From Bradyrhizobium sp. ARR65 (GTDB lineage: Bacteria; Pseudomonadota; Alphaproteobacteria; Rhizobiales; Xanthobacteraceae): DNA of 64,000 bases. The stretch covers positions 124,001-188,000 of the forward strand of contig NZ_AWZU01000007.1 in the NCBI RefSeq assembly GCF_000472385.1. The letters are read 5' to 3'. Position numbers and translations under genes: made by a program. Positions 40,416-49,588 of this stretch are shown here, piece after piece (within the stretch, counting starts at the first letter, position 1; the number at the start of each line of letters is the position of its first letter). The notes below the pieces were generated by a model, which had not been told where the DNA came from, ran no database searches, and worked only from the letters and a program-made list of their open reading frames with translations.

Positions 40416-42566
40416 ATGGGAATGAGGCGCAGTGCAATCCATGAGACAGCAAGATTCTTGGTTGGGATTATCGGCCTGGCATTGCTGACAGCGCTGTGCT
40501 TTTGGCTCGACTTCCGCGTTGGCTCAACGGCTCTCATCTATTTGCTTCTGATCGTTCTGTTGTCGCTTGCGGGTGGCTTCATTTCCTTGATTGCCTTGTC
40601 GTGCATTGCCGTTCTGTGTCTGAATTACCTTTTTGTCCCTCCTATTTTCAGTTTTAGGATCGAGTACCTGGATGACACGATCAGGCTGGCCGCGTTCTTG
40701 ATCACGTCGTTGGTCATCACCGGGCTGGTGGCAAGATTGAGGAGCAGACGAGACGAATTGACGGACATTCTCGACGGTCTTTCGGTCCTGGTCTGGACCA
40801 CGTCATCCGATGGCTCGGCTGATTTCTCCAATCAACGCTTCCGCGACTACACGGGCTTATCCCGCGACAAACTAGTCGGGTTCGGCTGGATGAATGCTCT
40901 GCAGCCGGAAGACTCCGGGGCGGAAGAATGGCGCGCTGCGCTTGCGGCCGGAACGCCGATTGAAAAAGAGGTGCGCATTCGAAGCGCTACTGGGGAATAC
41001 CGCTGGTTCTTACTTCGCATGAGGCCGCTGCTCAACACGCGGGGTAGAATCTCGAAGTGGTTCGGTACCGCCGGCGACATCGAGGAACGAAGACGTGCAT
41101 TGGAAGCCTTGCGGGAAAGCGAGGAACAATGGCGAGCCGTCTTCGAACACAATCCTACCATGTATTTCATGATCGATGCCGCCGGTTTGGTGGTGTCGGT
41201 GAATCCGCATGGCGCCGCGCAGTTGGGCTACTCAGCGGGCGAGCTGTTAGGCCGGCCCGTACTGGACGTGTTTGATGAGGCGGATCGACCCGCAGTCGAA
41301 CGCAATGTCGCTATTTGCCTTGAACGGCTCGGCCAGTCGATGAGCTGGGAAGCGAGAAAGCGGCGCAAGGATGGAACGATACTGTGGGTCCGGGAAACCG
41401 GCAGAGCGACATTGATCAAGGACCGGCCGGTTATCCTGGTCGCCTGCGAGGATGTGACCGATCGCAAACGAGCAGAATATCTGGCTGGACGTGTGTTTGA
41501 GACCTTACCCGACACGGTAGCCATTGTTGGCACGGATTACCGCTATCGCCGGGCCAATGCGGCGCACGAGCGCGTTTGGGGAGTACCGGCTGAGAAGATG
41601 GTCGGGATGCACGTCGCGGACGTCCTGGGACGAGAACTGTTCGAGCGACTGGCCAAGCCATATCTGGATCGTTGCTTTGCCGGCGAAAGAGTCACCCTTG
41701 CAGAGTGGTTCGATACCCCTGTTGGCCGCCTATACGGGGCTGTCACCCATTCGCCGTTACGGCTCGAGTCGGAACGCGTGGAGGCCGCGCTTGTGCTGGG
41801 CCGCGATATCACCGATCAAATGCTGGCTTCAGAACGGCTGCGTGAAGCGCAGGCCGAGCTCGCGCACGCAAACCGGGTTGCGACTATCGGTCAACTGACG
41901 GCCTCCATCGCCCATGAGGTCAACCAGCCCGTCGGAGCGTTGGTCACCAACGCCCATGCGGCGTTGCGCCTGCTCAGGGCCCAGCCGGCTGACCTGGAGC
42001 GTACCACCGAGGCCCTTGAGGACATCATCAAGGATGGGCGGCGGATCAGCGAGGTAATCGATCGGACTCGCGCGCTGGTCAAGAAGCAACCGACGGAGTG
42101 GAATCCACTCGATATCAACGAAGTGGTTACCGAGACCCTCGCGCTGACCCGTGGTGAGCTCCAAAAACAAGGAGTTTCCCTGGAGACAAAGCTCGCCGTC
42201 GCTTTGCCGCTGACGCGTGGAGATCGGATCCAGCTGCAGCAGGTCATCATGAACCTGGTGATGAATGCCGTCGAAGTGATGAGCACGATCGAAGGCGAAC
42301 GAAAGCTGCTGATTGGCACGGCCAAAGGGCAAGAGGACACCATCCTGATCACCGTTCGTGACTCGGGTCCGATCGTCAATTCGGATTCTCTCGACCGGTT
42401 CTTTGAGCCATTCTACTCCACCAAGCCTAACGGCATGGGCATTGGACTATCGATCTGCCGCTCGATCGTCGAAGCGCATGGTGGACGGATTTGGGCTGCC
42501 GCCAATGAGCCTTGCGGCGCGGCTCTTCATCTCATCTTGCCTTCTTTACAGCCGTCTGCGCGCTAA
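40416..42566 (+). CDS. Multi-PAS histidine kinase with DUF4118 (KdpD-like) membrane anchor
   Basis: 716 residues. Three to four membrane helices of DUF4118 type (about 15-100: GIIGLALLTALCFWLDFRVG; NYLFVPPIFSFRIEYLDD), then three PAS domains (about 115-240, 245-365, 370-480), each pair separated by RKRAE-type linkers. HisKA has its His in SIAHEVNQPVGALVTNAHAA (about 500) and HATPase has MNLVMNAVEVM and GMGIGLSICRSIVEAHGG. Probable partner is the divergent FixJ-type regulator. The ATG at 40416 is preferred because AGGACG precedes it. Its core is strongly similar to the permease-kinase fusion. Confidence 0.88.
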   Translation: MGMRRSAIHETARFLVGIIGLALLTALCFWLDFRVGSTALIYLLLIVLLSLAGGFISLIALSCIAVLCLNYLFVPPIFSFRIEYLDDTIRLAAFLITSLVITGLVARLRSRRDELTDILDGLSVLVWTTSSDGSADFSNQRFRDYTGLSRDKLVGFGWMNALQPEDSGAEEWRAALAAGTPIEKEVRIRSATGEYRWFLLRMRPLLNTRGRISKWFGTAGDIEERRRALEALRESEEQWRAVFEHNPTMYFMIDAAGLVVSVNPHGAAQLGYSAGELLGRPVLDVFDEADRPAVERNVAICLERLGQSMSWEARKRRKDGTILWVRETGRATLIKDRPVILVACEDVTDRKRAEYLAGRVFETLPDTVAIVGTDYRYRRANAAHERVWGVPAEKMVGMHVADVLGRELFERLAKPYLDRCFAGERVTLAEWFDTPVGRLYGAVTHSPLRLESERVEAALVLGRDITDQMLASERLREAQAELAHANRVATIGQLTASIAHEVNQPVGALVTNAHAALRLLRAQPADLERTTEALEDIIKDGRRISEVIDRTRALVKKQPTEWNPLDINEVVTETLALTRGELQKQGVSLETKLAVALPLTRGDRIQLQQVIMNLVMNAVEVMSTIEGERKLLIGTAKGQEDTILITVRDSGPIVNSDSLDRFFEPFYSTKPNGMGIGLSICRSIVEAHGGRIWAAANEPCGAALHLILPSLQPSAR

Positions 42567-42721
42567 GGTCCGCCAGATAACCAAAGTATAGGCGGCTGAA
42601 CCAATGAGATAGCTGCGCGAACCTCCGTAGACTGGAGTTCCTCTCACATAACGCATTTCTTTGCCTCGGTAGGAGCTGCAACGTAGCAGCCGTCTGGTGA
42701 TCTCTCCCTTACGGAGGCGAC

Positions 42722-43783
42722 ATGCTGAGTTACTCGCTTCGAGCGAACGCCGCTTTGCGCACCAAAGGGGGTTCGGCCTTTGAACGGAGCGACTCGCGAC
42801 GCGGGCAAAGCGGCGTGATGTTATCCATGCACACGCAGCCTCGTTTCGACGAGGAAGATAGGGCGCCCCGCGAAGATGCCATGGCGGCGCTCGCCCGCAA
42901 CGATGGCGACAGCGCTCTGGAGTGTGGCGTCAATATCTTTCCACCCAATGCGATCGATCGCCGCGCTGTCAATTGGAAGGGCGGGAAAGCCGAAGTCGTC
43001 CAGGTGATGAGTTGCGATAGGACCGAGTTTGGCTTCCGCGCACCATTCCATTTGCTGATTGCATATGAACAAGGCACGCGCCGTGACGGCGAGATCTACG
43101 TCGAGGGGTTGCCTGCCTCGAAGTTGCGAGAGGTCAGGCGTAGACTGACCTTTGTACCGGCCGGTCATGAATATCGCGAGTGGCACAAGGCGCGCGCTCC
43201 GGGCCGGATCGCATATTTGTATTTCGATCCTGCCAATCTGCTCTGCGATTCGGAGACGGGTGCTTTGGCTACGCCGTTCGCGCCACTGCTGTTCGTTGAG
43301 GACCTCATGGTCTGGGAGTGGGCCATGAAGGTTGCGGCAATGGTCGAGAGCGGCTCCGCGAACCCGCGCTATTGTGAAGCCCTTGGTACCGTGCTGGCTC
43401 ATGAGATCGTGCGCCTCAATGCCGAGGCTCGGCGATCCAATCTGCCATTGCGAGGGGGACTGGCGGCATGGCAGCAGCGAATCGTCACCACGTACATAGA
43501 GGAACATCTTGCGGATCCGATATCGCTCACCGAGCTTGCGCAGAGCGTTCGGCTGAGCGTCTACCACTTTTGCCGGGCCTTCAAGAAATCATTCGGCGTG
43601 CCGCCGCATCGCTATCACAACATCCGTCGGATGGAGCGTGCGAAGTCGTTGTTGGCGGAGCCAGGATGTTCGGTAACCGAAATCGGGCTGGCGGTAGGCT
43701 TCAGCGAAACCAGTTCATTCACAGCTTGCTTCCGGAGGGTGACTGGCTCGACCCCAACCGGCTATCGCCGAAGCGTCGAATAA
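42722..43783 (+). CDS. AraC-family regulator
   Basis: 353 residues. Poorly conserved N-terminal sensing part (about 50-230) and a C-terminal double helix-turn-helix (about 255-353: LTELAQSVRLSVYHFCRAFK; VTEIGLAVGFSETSSFTACF; GYRRSVE end). The start at 42722 has ACGGAGG seven bases upstream. The RND efflux genes follow on the same strand after one small gene, so it probably controls them. Confidence 0.88.
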   Translation: MLSYSLRANAALRTKGGSAFERSDSRRGQSGVMLSMHTQPRFDEEDRAPREDAMAALARNDGDSALECGVNIFPPNAIDRRAVNWKGGKAEVVQVMSCDRTEFGFRAPFHLLIAYEQGTRRDGEIYVEGLPASKLREVRRRLTFVPAGHEYREWHKARAPGRIAYLYFDPANLLCDSETGALATPFAPLLFVEDLMVWEWAMKVAAMVESGSANPRYCEALGTVLAHEIVRLNAEARRSNLPLRGGLAAWQQRIVTTYIEEHLADPISLTELAQSVRLSVYHFCRAFKKSFGVPPHRYHNIRRMERAKSLLAEPGCSVTEIGLAVGFSETSSFTACFRRVTGSTPTGYRRSVE

Positions 43784-43796
43784 TACGGAGATCTCA

Positions 43797-44537
43797 ATGC
43801 CGCGCGTTCTTTTTGTTGCAACGACGGCGATTGTACTGGGCTGCGGCTGCAGTCATGCGCAGATGAGTTCGAGCGGTGGGCCTCCCGCAATGGCAGCGAC
43901 TTCCCCCCTAGGTATGCCAACGAACTCGGCAGTCGGCCCGACTGGAATCCCGCTCGGCGCCACGGAAATCACGTCACCCGGGCTCAGTCCGGCGCCGTCA
44001 ACTGCGACAGGCACAATCACAACGACGAGCAACGGCACAGCGTGCTCGACCGTAGGGACCTCGCCATCTGGAACGTATGGATCATCCACGACCTATGACG
44101 GCGGTGGAATGGCGATAGGATCCGCCACACCCGCCACCGGAGCGTCGGCAGGGCCCATGGCAACTTCATCAGGGGCATCCGCCGGGTCCGCAATGCCGAC
44201 GACCTCGGCAATGACGAATACTTCGGGCCTGTCCGGAATGTGTGGCTCCGGCTCTAGCAGCGTGGCCGCATCGTCGACCTCGACATCGACGTCGCCGGGC
44301 GGAGTCGCCAGAATGGGGATCCCGTTGGGATCGACTGAGATCGGCAATCTTGGGGTTAGCCCTGCAACCTCGGTGCCGATGATGGGCGTATCGCCCATCA
44401 TGGGCCCGCTGGGGTCGATCCCGACGATGCCGGCCGTTACGCCTCCAGCAGCCGGTTCGTCGCCCACAACAAGTACGCTTCCAACGATAGGTACCTCATC
44501 AACCGTACCGGGCCTGGCCGCGGGAACGCTCCACTAA
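43797..44537 (+). CDS. Low-complexity Ser/Thr/Gly/Pro-rich exported protein
   Basis: 246 residues. A short signal (MPRVLFVATTAIVLGCGCSH) may be a lipoprotein signal (VLGC) or be cleaved after AHAQ. The mature chain is almost entirely S, T, G, A, P and M, with two copies of an internal motif: TGIPLGATEITSPGLSPAPS and MGIPLGSTEIGNLGVSPATS. It looks unstructured and could be a cell-surface or periplasmic spacer. A good ribosome site (GGAGATCTCA) and its place 27 nt before the efflux adaptor argue that it is a real gene of the efflux operon. Confidence 0.72.
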   Translation: MPRVLFVATTAIVLGCGCSHAQMSSSGGPPAMAATSPLGMPTNSAVGPTGIPLGATEITSPGLSPAPSTATGTITTTSNGTACSTVGTSPSGTYGSSTTYDGGGMAIGSATPATGASAGPMATSSGASAGSAMPTTSAMTNTSGLSGMCGSGSSSVAASSTSTSTSPGGVARMGIPLGSTEIGNLGVSPATSVPMMGVSPIMGPLGSIPTMPAVTPPAAGSSPTTSTLPTIGTSSTVPGLAAGTLH

Positions 44538-44564
44538 AGAAACAACCCAACGCGCGTGACGATC

Positions 44565-45752
44565 ATGAAAAAGCGAGTCGTTATTTCCGCAGCCTTGCTC
44601 GCGGCCGTAGTTGCGGGCGCAGGTCTTTACGCGGTGCACATCCAACCGTTCGAGCAGGTCGATGCCAGCACCACACCCACGCCACCACTTGCGGTTCCGG
44701 TCGTCGCCAGCGTAGTCGCCCAGCACGATGTGCCGATCTATCTGAGCGGTGTCGGCACTGTGATTGCATACAACACGGACGTCGTGCGCGCCCAGATCCA
44801 GGGCCAGATCATCAGCATCAACTTCAGCGAAGGCCAAACCGTTCATGCCGGCGACCTGCTCGCACAGATCGATCCGCGGCCGTACCAGGCCATGGTCGAG
44901 CAATACACCGGAAATCTGGAACGTGATCAGGCCCAACTCACCAATGCCCAGGCCAATCTCAAGCGTTACACCCAATTGGGCGACAAGGGCTGGGCCACTC
45001 CGCAATTGGTCGAGACTCAGAAGGCGCAGGTTGGGCAGTTGCAGGCGGCGATCAAAACTGACCAGGCGCTGATCGAGGCCGCCAAGGTCCAGCTCAGCTA
45101 CACACGCCTGACGTCTCCTATCGACGGCGTGGTGGGCATCCGTCAGATCGATGTCGGCAATATCATCAGCCCGTCGACGACCAACGGGCTTGTCGTCGTG
45201 ACCCAGCTCAATCCAATTTCGCTGATCTTCACGCTCCCAGAGACGGATCTGCCGCAAATCCAGCTGCAGCAGCAAGAATCCAGGACGCCGCTGCCCGTTC
45301 TCGCTTTTAGCCAAGACAACAGGATACAGCTGGATCAAGGCGAACTCGGCCTCGTCAACAACGAGATCCTGCAGACAACCGGCTCGATTCAGCTCAAGGC
45401 GAACTTCCCCAATAACGCGCACCGGCTTTGGCCGGGCCAACTCGTCAATGCACGGCTGCTCGTGGATACGCGGCACAACGGCCTGACGGTTTCCGCAGCC
45501 GTCGTGCAGCAAGGCCAGAATGGCCCCTACGCTTACGTCATCAATCCCGATAACACCGTGGCGGTCCGCCCGATCAAGGTCGCGCAGATCAGTGACGGGC
45601 AGGCGCTCATCGATTCCGGCCTCGAGGCCAATGAGCGGGTCGTTGTCGACGGGCAATATAAACTACAGCCGGGCGCACGTGTCACGCTGCTGCGTGGCAA
45701 GGCGGCAGAGGAAGCAGCCGCACAGGACGCACAGCAGGCGCCAATCCCATGA
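44565..45752 (+). CDS. RND efflux periplasmic adaptor (MdtA/MexA type)
   Basis: 395 residues. N-terminal membrane anchor, then barrel-sandwich half-motifs (VRAQIQGQIISINFSEGQTV; SYTRLTSPIDGVVGIRQIDV), a long coiled-coil hairpin between them (about residues 115-180), beta-barrel and membrane-proximal domains. It links the inner-membrane RND pump to an outer-membrane channel. No TolC-like gene is in the window. The start at 44565 is taken as ATG; a GTG nine bases upstream is possible. Its stop overlaps the pump start (ATGA). Confidence 0.92.
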   Translation: MKKRVVISAALLAAVVAGAGLYAVHIQPFEQVDASTTPTPPLAVPVVASVVAQHDVPIYLSGVGTVIAYNTDVVRAQIQGQIISINFSEGQTVHAGDLLAQIDPRPYQAMVEQYTGNLERDQAQLTNAQANLKRYTQLGDKGWATPQLVETQKAQVGQLQAAIKTDQALIEAAKVQLSYTRLTSPIDGVVGIRQIDVGNIISPSTTNGLVVVTQLNPISLIFTLPETDLPQIQLQQQESRTPLPVLAFSQDNRIQLDQGELGLVNNEILQTTGSIQLKANFPNNAHRLWPGQLVNARLLVDTRHNGLTVSAAVVQQGQNGPYAYVINPDNTVAVRPIKVAQISDGQALIDSGLEANERVVVDGQYKLQPGARVTLLRGKAAEEAAAQDAQQAPIP

Positions 45753-48700
45753 ACATTTCCGCGCCGTTCATTCAACGGCCGATTGCCACCGCCCTTCTGA
45801 TGGTGGGTTTGCTGGTTGGCGGACTGGTCGCCTACCCCCTACTACCCGTGGCGTCGCTGCCGAACGTGAATTATCCGACCTTGCAAATCACCGCACAAAT
45901 GCCCGGCGCTGATCCGCAAACCATGGCGTCCTCGGTTGCGACGCCGCTCGAATTGCAGTTCGGGCAGATCCCGGGGCTCGCCCAAATGACATCGGCGAGC
46001 GCGCTCGGCTACACCCAGATCACGCTGCAGTTCGACTTGAACCGCCAAATCGATGGCACAGTGAGCGACACGCTCTCGGCGATCAATGCCGCCAGCCCCT
46101 ATTTGCCGACGGGCATGCCGTATCCGCCGACGATCCGCAAAGTCAATCCTGCTGACACGCCGATCCTAGTGCTCGGGCTGACCTCGGACACGCTACCATT
46201 GACTACCGTCGACGCTTTTTCCGAAAATATTCTGCTGCAGAAGATATCCCAGATATCCGGAGTTGGTCTCGTAGGCGTCCCCGGTCAGCAGAAGCCCGCC
46301 ATCCGTGTGCAGGTCGATCCGGATGCGTTAGCGGCTCGCGGCATCAACCTCGAGGATGTGCGCACGGTGCTCGGCCAGGCCAATGTGGACCTTGCGAAAG
46401 GAACCCTGAACAGCCCGCGCCAGACCTACACGCTTAGCACCAACGATCAACTATTCCAGCCCGACCAATACGCCAACCTGGTGATCGCCTATCGCAACGG
46501 AGCGCCCGTCCGCATCCGCGATGTTGGCCGTGCTATCAGCGCGCCCGAGAATGATTTGATCGCGGGCTGGTTCAACCAGAACCGGGCGATCCTCCTGGCA
46601 ATCCAGCGCCAGCCCGGCGCCAACGTCATCGACACCGTGAATCGGATCAAGGCGATGATGCCGGTGCTGCAGGCCTCGATCCCGCCCGCGATCAAAATTA
46701 ACGTCATCTCCGACCGCACCGAAACCATTCGCGCTTCAATCAGCGACGTGCAGTTCACCTTGATACTGACGGTCGCGCTGGTGGTGATGGTGATCTTCAT
46801 CTTCCTGCGCAATTTCTGGGCCACCCTTATTCCCGCCGTGACCGTGCCCTTGTCGCTGATCGGTACCTTTGCCGTGCTCTACGAACTTGGCTACAGCCTC
46901 GACAACCTCTCGCTGATGGCCTTGTCGATCGCGGTGGGCTTTGTAGTCGACGACGCAGTGGTCGTGATCGAGAACATCGTGCGGCACATGGAGGAAGGCG
47001 CCTCGCCTTACGAAGCAGCGCTGAAGGGCGCCGGCGAGATCGGATTCACCATCGTATCGATCACGCTGTCGCTGATCGCTGTGTTCATTCCGCTGTTCCT
47101 GATGGGCGGATATGTTGGGCTGCTGTTCCGGGAATTTGCCGTCACCGTCAGCGTGTCATTGGTATTGTCGCTCCTGATATCTCTGACACTCACGCCGATG
47201 ATGTGTTCGCGCCTGCTAAAGCCGGAGAGCAAGGAGCACGGATGGCTTTACCGGTTGTTCGAACGCGGCTTCGATGGCCTGCTCAATCTCTATGAGGCTG
47301 GTCTGGTCGTTGCGCTGCGGCACCGCTTCATCACGCTGATAACGATGTTCGGCACGATCGCGCTGACCGGGTATCTCTATGTCGTGATCCCAAAGGGTTT
47401 CTTTCCGCAGCAGGACACTGGGTTGATCATCGGCCTGTCCGAGGCGGCGCAGGACATCTCTTTCCAGGCCATGGCCGAGCGCCAACAAGCCTTGCTTGAC
47501 GCGATCATGAAAGACCCGGCGGTCGCGTCAATCGGCTCAGCGGTCGGCGCCGGTGGCGGCAACACTACGGTCAATAACGGCCGCGTCTATATTGCTCTGA
47601 AACCATTGAATCAGCGGGACAGCATCGATCACGTGCTCGCGCGGCTGCGCACCAACCTCGCAAAAATCCAGGGCATCACCCTCTATATGCAAGCCGCGCA
47701 GGACATCACCATCGGCGGTCGCGTCTCCAAGACGCAGTATCAGTACACACTCGCCGATGCCGATCCGGGCGAGCTCAATCACTGGGCTGCAATGTTCCTC
47801 GACCGGATCAAGACCATTCCCGGCATTGCCGACGTAGCGACGGACCAGCTCAACGCCGGACCAATGCTCGACATTGCCATCAAGCGCGAAGTGGCCTCGA
47901 CCTACGGCATCCTCCCCTACACCATCGACAACACGCTCGACGATGCCTTTGGCCAGCGCATTGTCTCGACCATGTACACGACTTTAAATCAGTATCATGT
48001 CGTCCTGGAGGTCAACCCCAAATTCCAGTATGGACCCGAGGCGCTGAACGGCATCTATGTGAAATCCTCCAGCGGCCAGGAGGTGCCGTTGTCGACGCTG
48101 GTTGATAGCGTGGTGAAGGTCGCCCCGCTCGTTGTCAACCACCAGGGTCAGTTCCCGTCGGTGACAATCTCGTTCAACCTGCTGCCCGGCACCGCGATCG
48201 GTCAAGCGGTGAGCGCCATCCAACGGATCGAGGAACAGCTCGGCAAACCTCTCTCGCTTCAGACCAGCTTCCAGGGCAACGCGCAGGCCTTTGGACAGTC
48301 GCTGTCGACTACACCGATCCTGATCGTAGCCGCGCTGTTCGTGATCTACCTCATCCTTGGCGTGCTCTATGAAAGCCTCATTCATCCCATCACCATCATC
48401 TCGACGCTGCCCTCAGCAGGTCTGGGCGCCTTGTTGCTCTTGATGGCGGTTCACCTCGATCTCAGCGTGATCGCAATTGTCGGCATTATCCTCTTGATCG
48501 GCATCGTCAAGAAGAACGGCATCATGCTGGTCGACTTTGCACTGCACGTCGAGCATGAGCAGGGCCTGACCGCCGAAGAGTCCATTTATCGCGCATGCAT
48601 CATGCGCTTCAGGCCGATCCTGATGACGACAATGGCGGCGCTGCTCGGCGGCGTTCCGATGATGCTCGGAACGGGAGCCGGATCCGAGCTTCGTCAGCCG

Positions 48701-48862
48701 CTCGGCTATGCCATCGTCGGCGGCCTCGCCGTATCTCAGGTGCTCACTCTCTATACGACGCCCGTCGTCTATATCTACCTCGACAAGCTGCAGACCTGGC
48801 TGTTCGGCGCGCGACACGAAAAACCGGCGTCTGGCGAACCAGCGCCAACGGCGGCCGAATGA
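45749..48862 (+). CDS. RND multidrug efflux pump, inner-membrane subunit (MdtB/MdtC-like)
   Basis: 1037 residues, the normal size for hydrophobe/amphiphile RND pumps. Begins MNISAPFIQRPIATALLMVG. TM4 has the proton-relay Asp pair in VGFVVDDAVVVIENIVRHME, and TM10 Lys lies in GIVKKNGIMLVDFALHVEHE. Large periplasmic loops follow TM1 and TM7. The family segments NGRVYIALKPLNQRDSIDHV and GGRVSKTQYQYTL point to the MdtBC/MuxBC subgroup, which usually works as a heteromer of two pump subunits. Here only one is present. Translationally coupled to the adaptor. Confidence 0.93.
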   Translation: MNISAPFIQRPIATALLMVGLLVGGLVAYPLLPVASLPNVNYPTLQITAQMPGADPQTMASSVATPLELQFGQIPGLAQMTSASALGYTQITLQFDLNRQIDGTVSDTLSAINAASPYLPTGMPYPPTIRKVNPADTPILVLGLTSDTLPLTTVDAFSENILLQKISQISGVGLVGVPGQQKPAIRVQVDPDALAARGINLEDVRTVLGQANVDLAKGTLNSPRQTYTLSTNDQLFQPDQYANLVIAYRNGAPVRIRDVGRAISAPENDLIAGWFNQNRAILLAIQRQPGANVIDTVNRIKAMMPVLQASIPPAIKINVISDRTETIRASISDVQFTLILTVALVVMVIFIFLRNFWATLIPAVTVPLSLIGTFAVLYELGYSLDNLSLMALSIAVGFVVDDAVVVIENIVRHMEEGASPYEAALKGAGEIGFTIVSITLSLIAVFIPLFLMGGYVGLLFREFAVTVSVSLVLSLLISLTLTPMMCSRLLKPESKEHGWLYRLFERGFDGLLNLYEAGLVVALRHRFITLITMFGTIALTGYLYVVIPKGFFPQQDTGLIIGLSEAAQDISFQAMAERQQALLDAIMKDPAVASIGSAVGAGGGNTTVNNGRVYIALKPLNQRDSIDHVLARLRTNLAKIQGITLYMQAAQDITIGGRVSKTQYQYTLADADPGELNHWAAMFLDRIKTIPGIADVATDQLNAGPMLDIAIKREVASTYGILPYTIDNTLDDAFGQRIVSTMYTTLNQYHVVLEVNPKFQYGPEALNGIYVKSSSGQEVPLSTLVDSVVKVAPLVVNHQGQFPSVTISFNLLPGTAIGQAVSAIQRIEEQLGKPLSLQTSFQGNAQAFGQSLSTTPILIVAALFVIYLILGVLYESLIHPITIISTLPSAGLGALLLLMAVHLDLSVIAIVGIILLIGIVKKNGIMLVDFALHVEHEQGLTAEESIYRACIMRFRPILMTTMAALLGGVPMMLGTGAGSELRQPLGYAIVGGLAVSQVLTLYTTPVVYIYLDKLQTWLFGARHEKPASGEPAPTAAE

Positions 48863-49020
48863 AATTTGACACGGTTACAACAAGGCCAACCCAATTGCGG
48901 CAAGACCAAAATAGCCGACAGTGTCCAAATCCCGGATGATGCCGGCCGGTTTGTATCATACGCAGCATTTCGTGTGCCTCAGCAGCAGCTTCTTAATCAA
49001 GTCGAGAACGAGATAGTGAC

Positions 49021-49209
49021 ATGAATTACGAAACCTTCCTCGCAACGGCTGTGGACCGGTTGAGGGATGAGCAGCGCTACCGCATGTTCGTGGATCTTGA
49101 ACGGATCGCCGGCCGGTTTCCCTATGCAGATGTCATCGCGGCGATGATTGCCGCCACGGCATCCTTCGGCGCGGGCGCAGGTGGGACCCGTTGCCCCATC
49201 CCGAGATAA
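49021..49209 (+). pseudogene. Internally deleted 5-aminolevulinate synthase (hemA) relic
   Basis: 62 codons. MNYETFLATAVDRLRDEQRY and RMFVDLERIAGRFP are the standard N-terminus of alphaproteobacterial ALA synthase. The frame then jumps to VIAAMIAATASFGAGAGGTR, which matches the later motif VxAAMxxxAxxxGAGAGGTRN. The ~30 residues between, with the active-site entrance, are deleted, and the frame ends at once after TR. The rest of the enzyme is absent. A functional hemA must exist elsewhere. Confidence 0.75.
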
Positions 49210-49372
49210 TCATTTGAGCACCAGATCACGACCTCTTGCGGACCGCGCTTCTCAATGTCTGGCGACGGCTCGGGCTTGCACTGAACGCGCAACCGCTCGC
49301 GGCCGGATGAGCGTCAGGCAATGGCTCCGCGGCAGAAGCATTGGTCCGGCCTAGCGTAATGGCCTTGATTCC

Positions 49373-49588
49373 ATGATCATCTGTTCGTGCAACGTCTTGG
49401 CCGACCACGATATACGGAATCTGGCGTTGGCTTCTGCACTGCCTTTGAATGCACGCCTGATCTGCGACCGTCTTGGCTGCAGACTGCAATGCGGTCGTTG
49501 CGCCCGTAGTATAAAACGGATCTTCGACGAGACAGTCCCACTCCGCCGCACCGGTTGCAGCCGTTGTCCCCTTATCGCATCTGACTAG
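49373..49588 (+). CDS. BFD-like [2Fe-2S] ferredoxin
   Basis: 71 residues. MIICSCNVLADHDI gives the first Cys pair (C-x-C), and CLGC-like GCRLQCGRCARSIKRI the second (C-x2-C after C-x3). These four Cys bind [2Fe-2S] in bacterioferritin-associated ferredoxins, which deliver electrons to bacterioferritin for iron release. The C-terminus is longer and richer in Cys (TGCSRCPLI) than usual. The ribosome site is weak. Tail overlaps the convergent rpoH gene by 17 nt. Confidence 0.75.
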   Translation: MIICSCNVLADHDIRNLALASALPLNARLICDRLGCRLQCGRCARSIKRIFDETVPLRRTGCSRCPLIASD

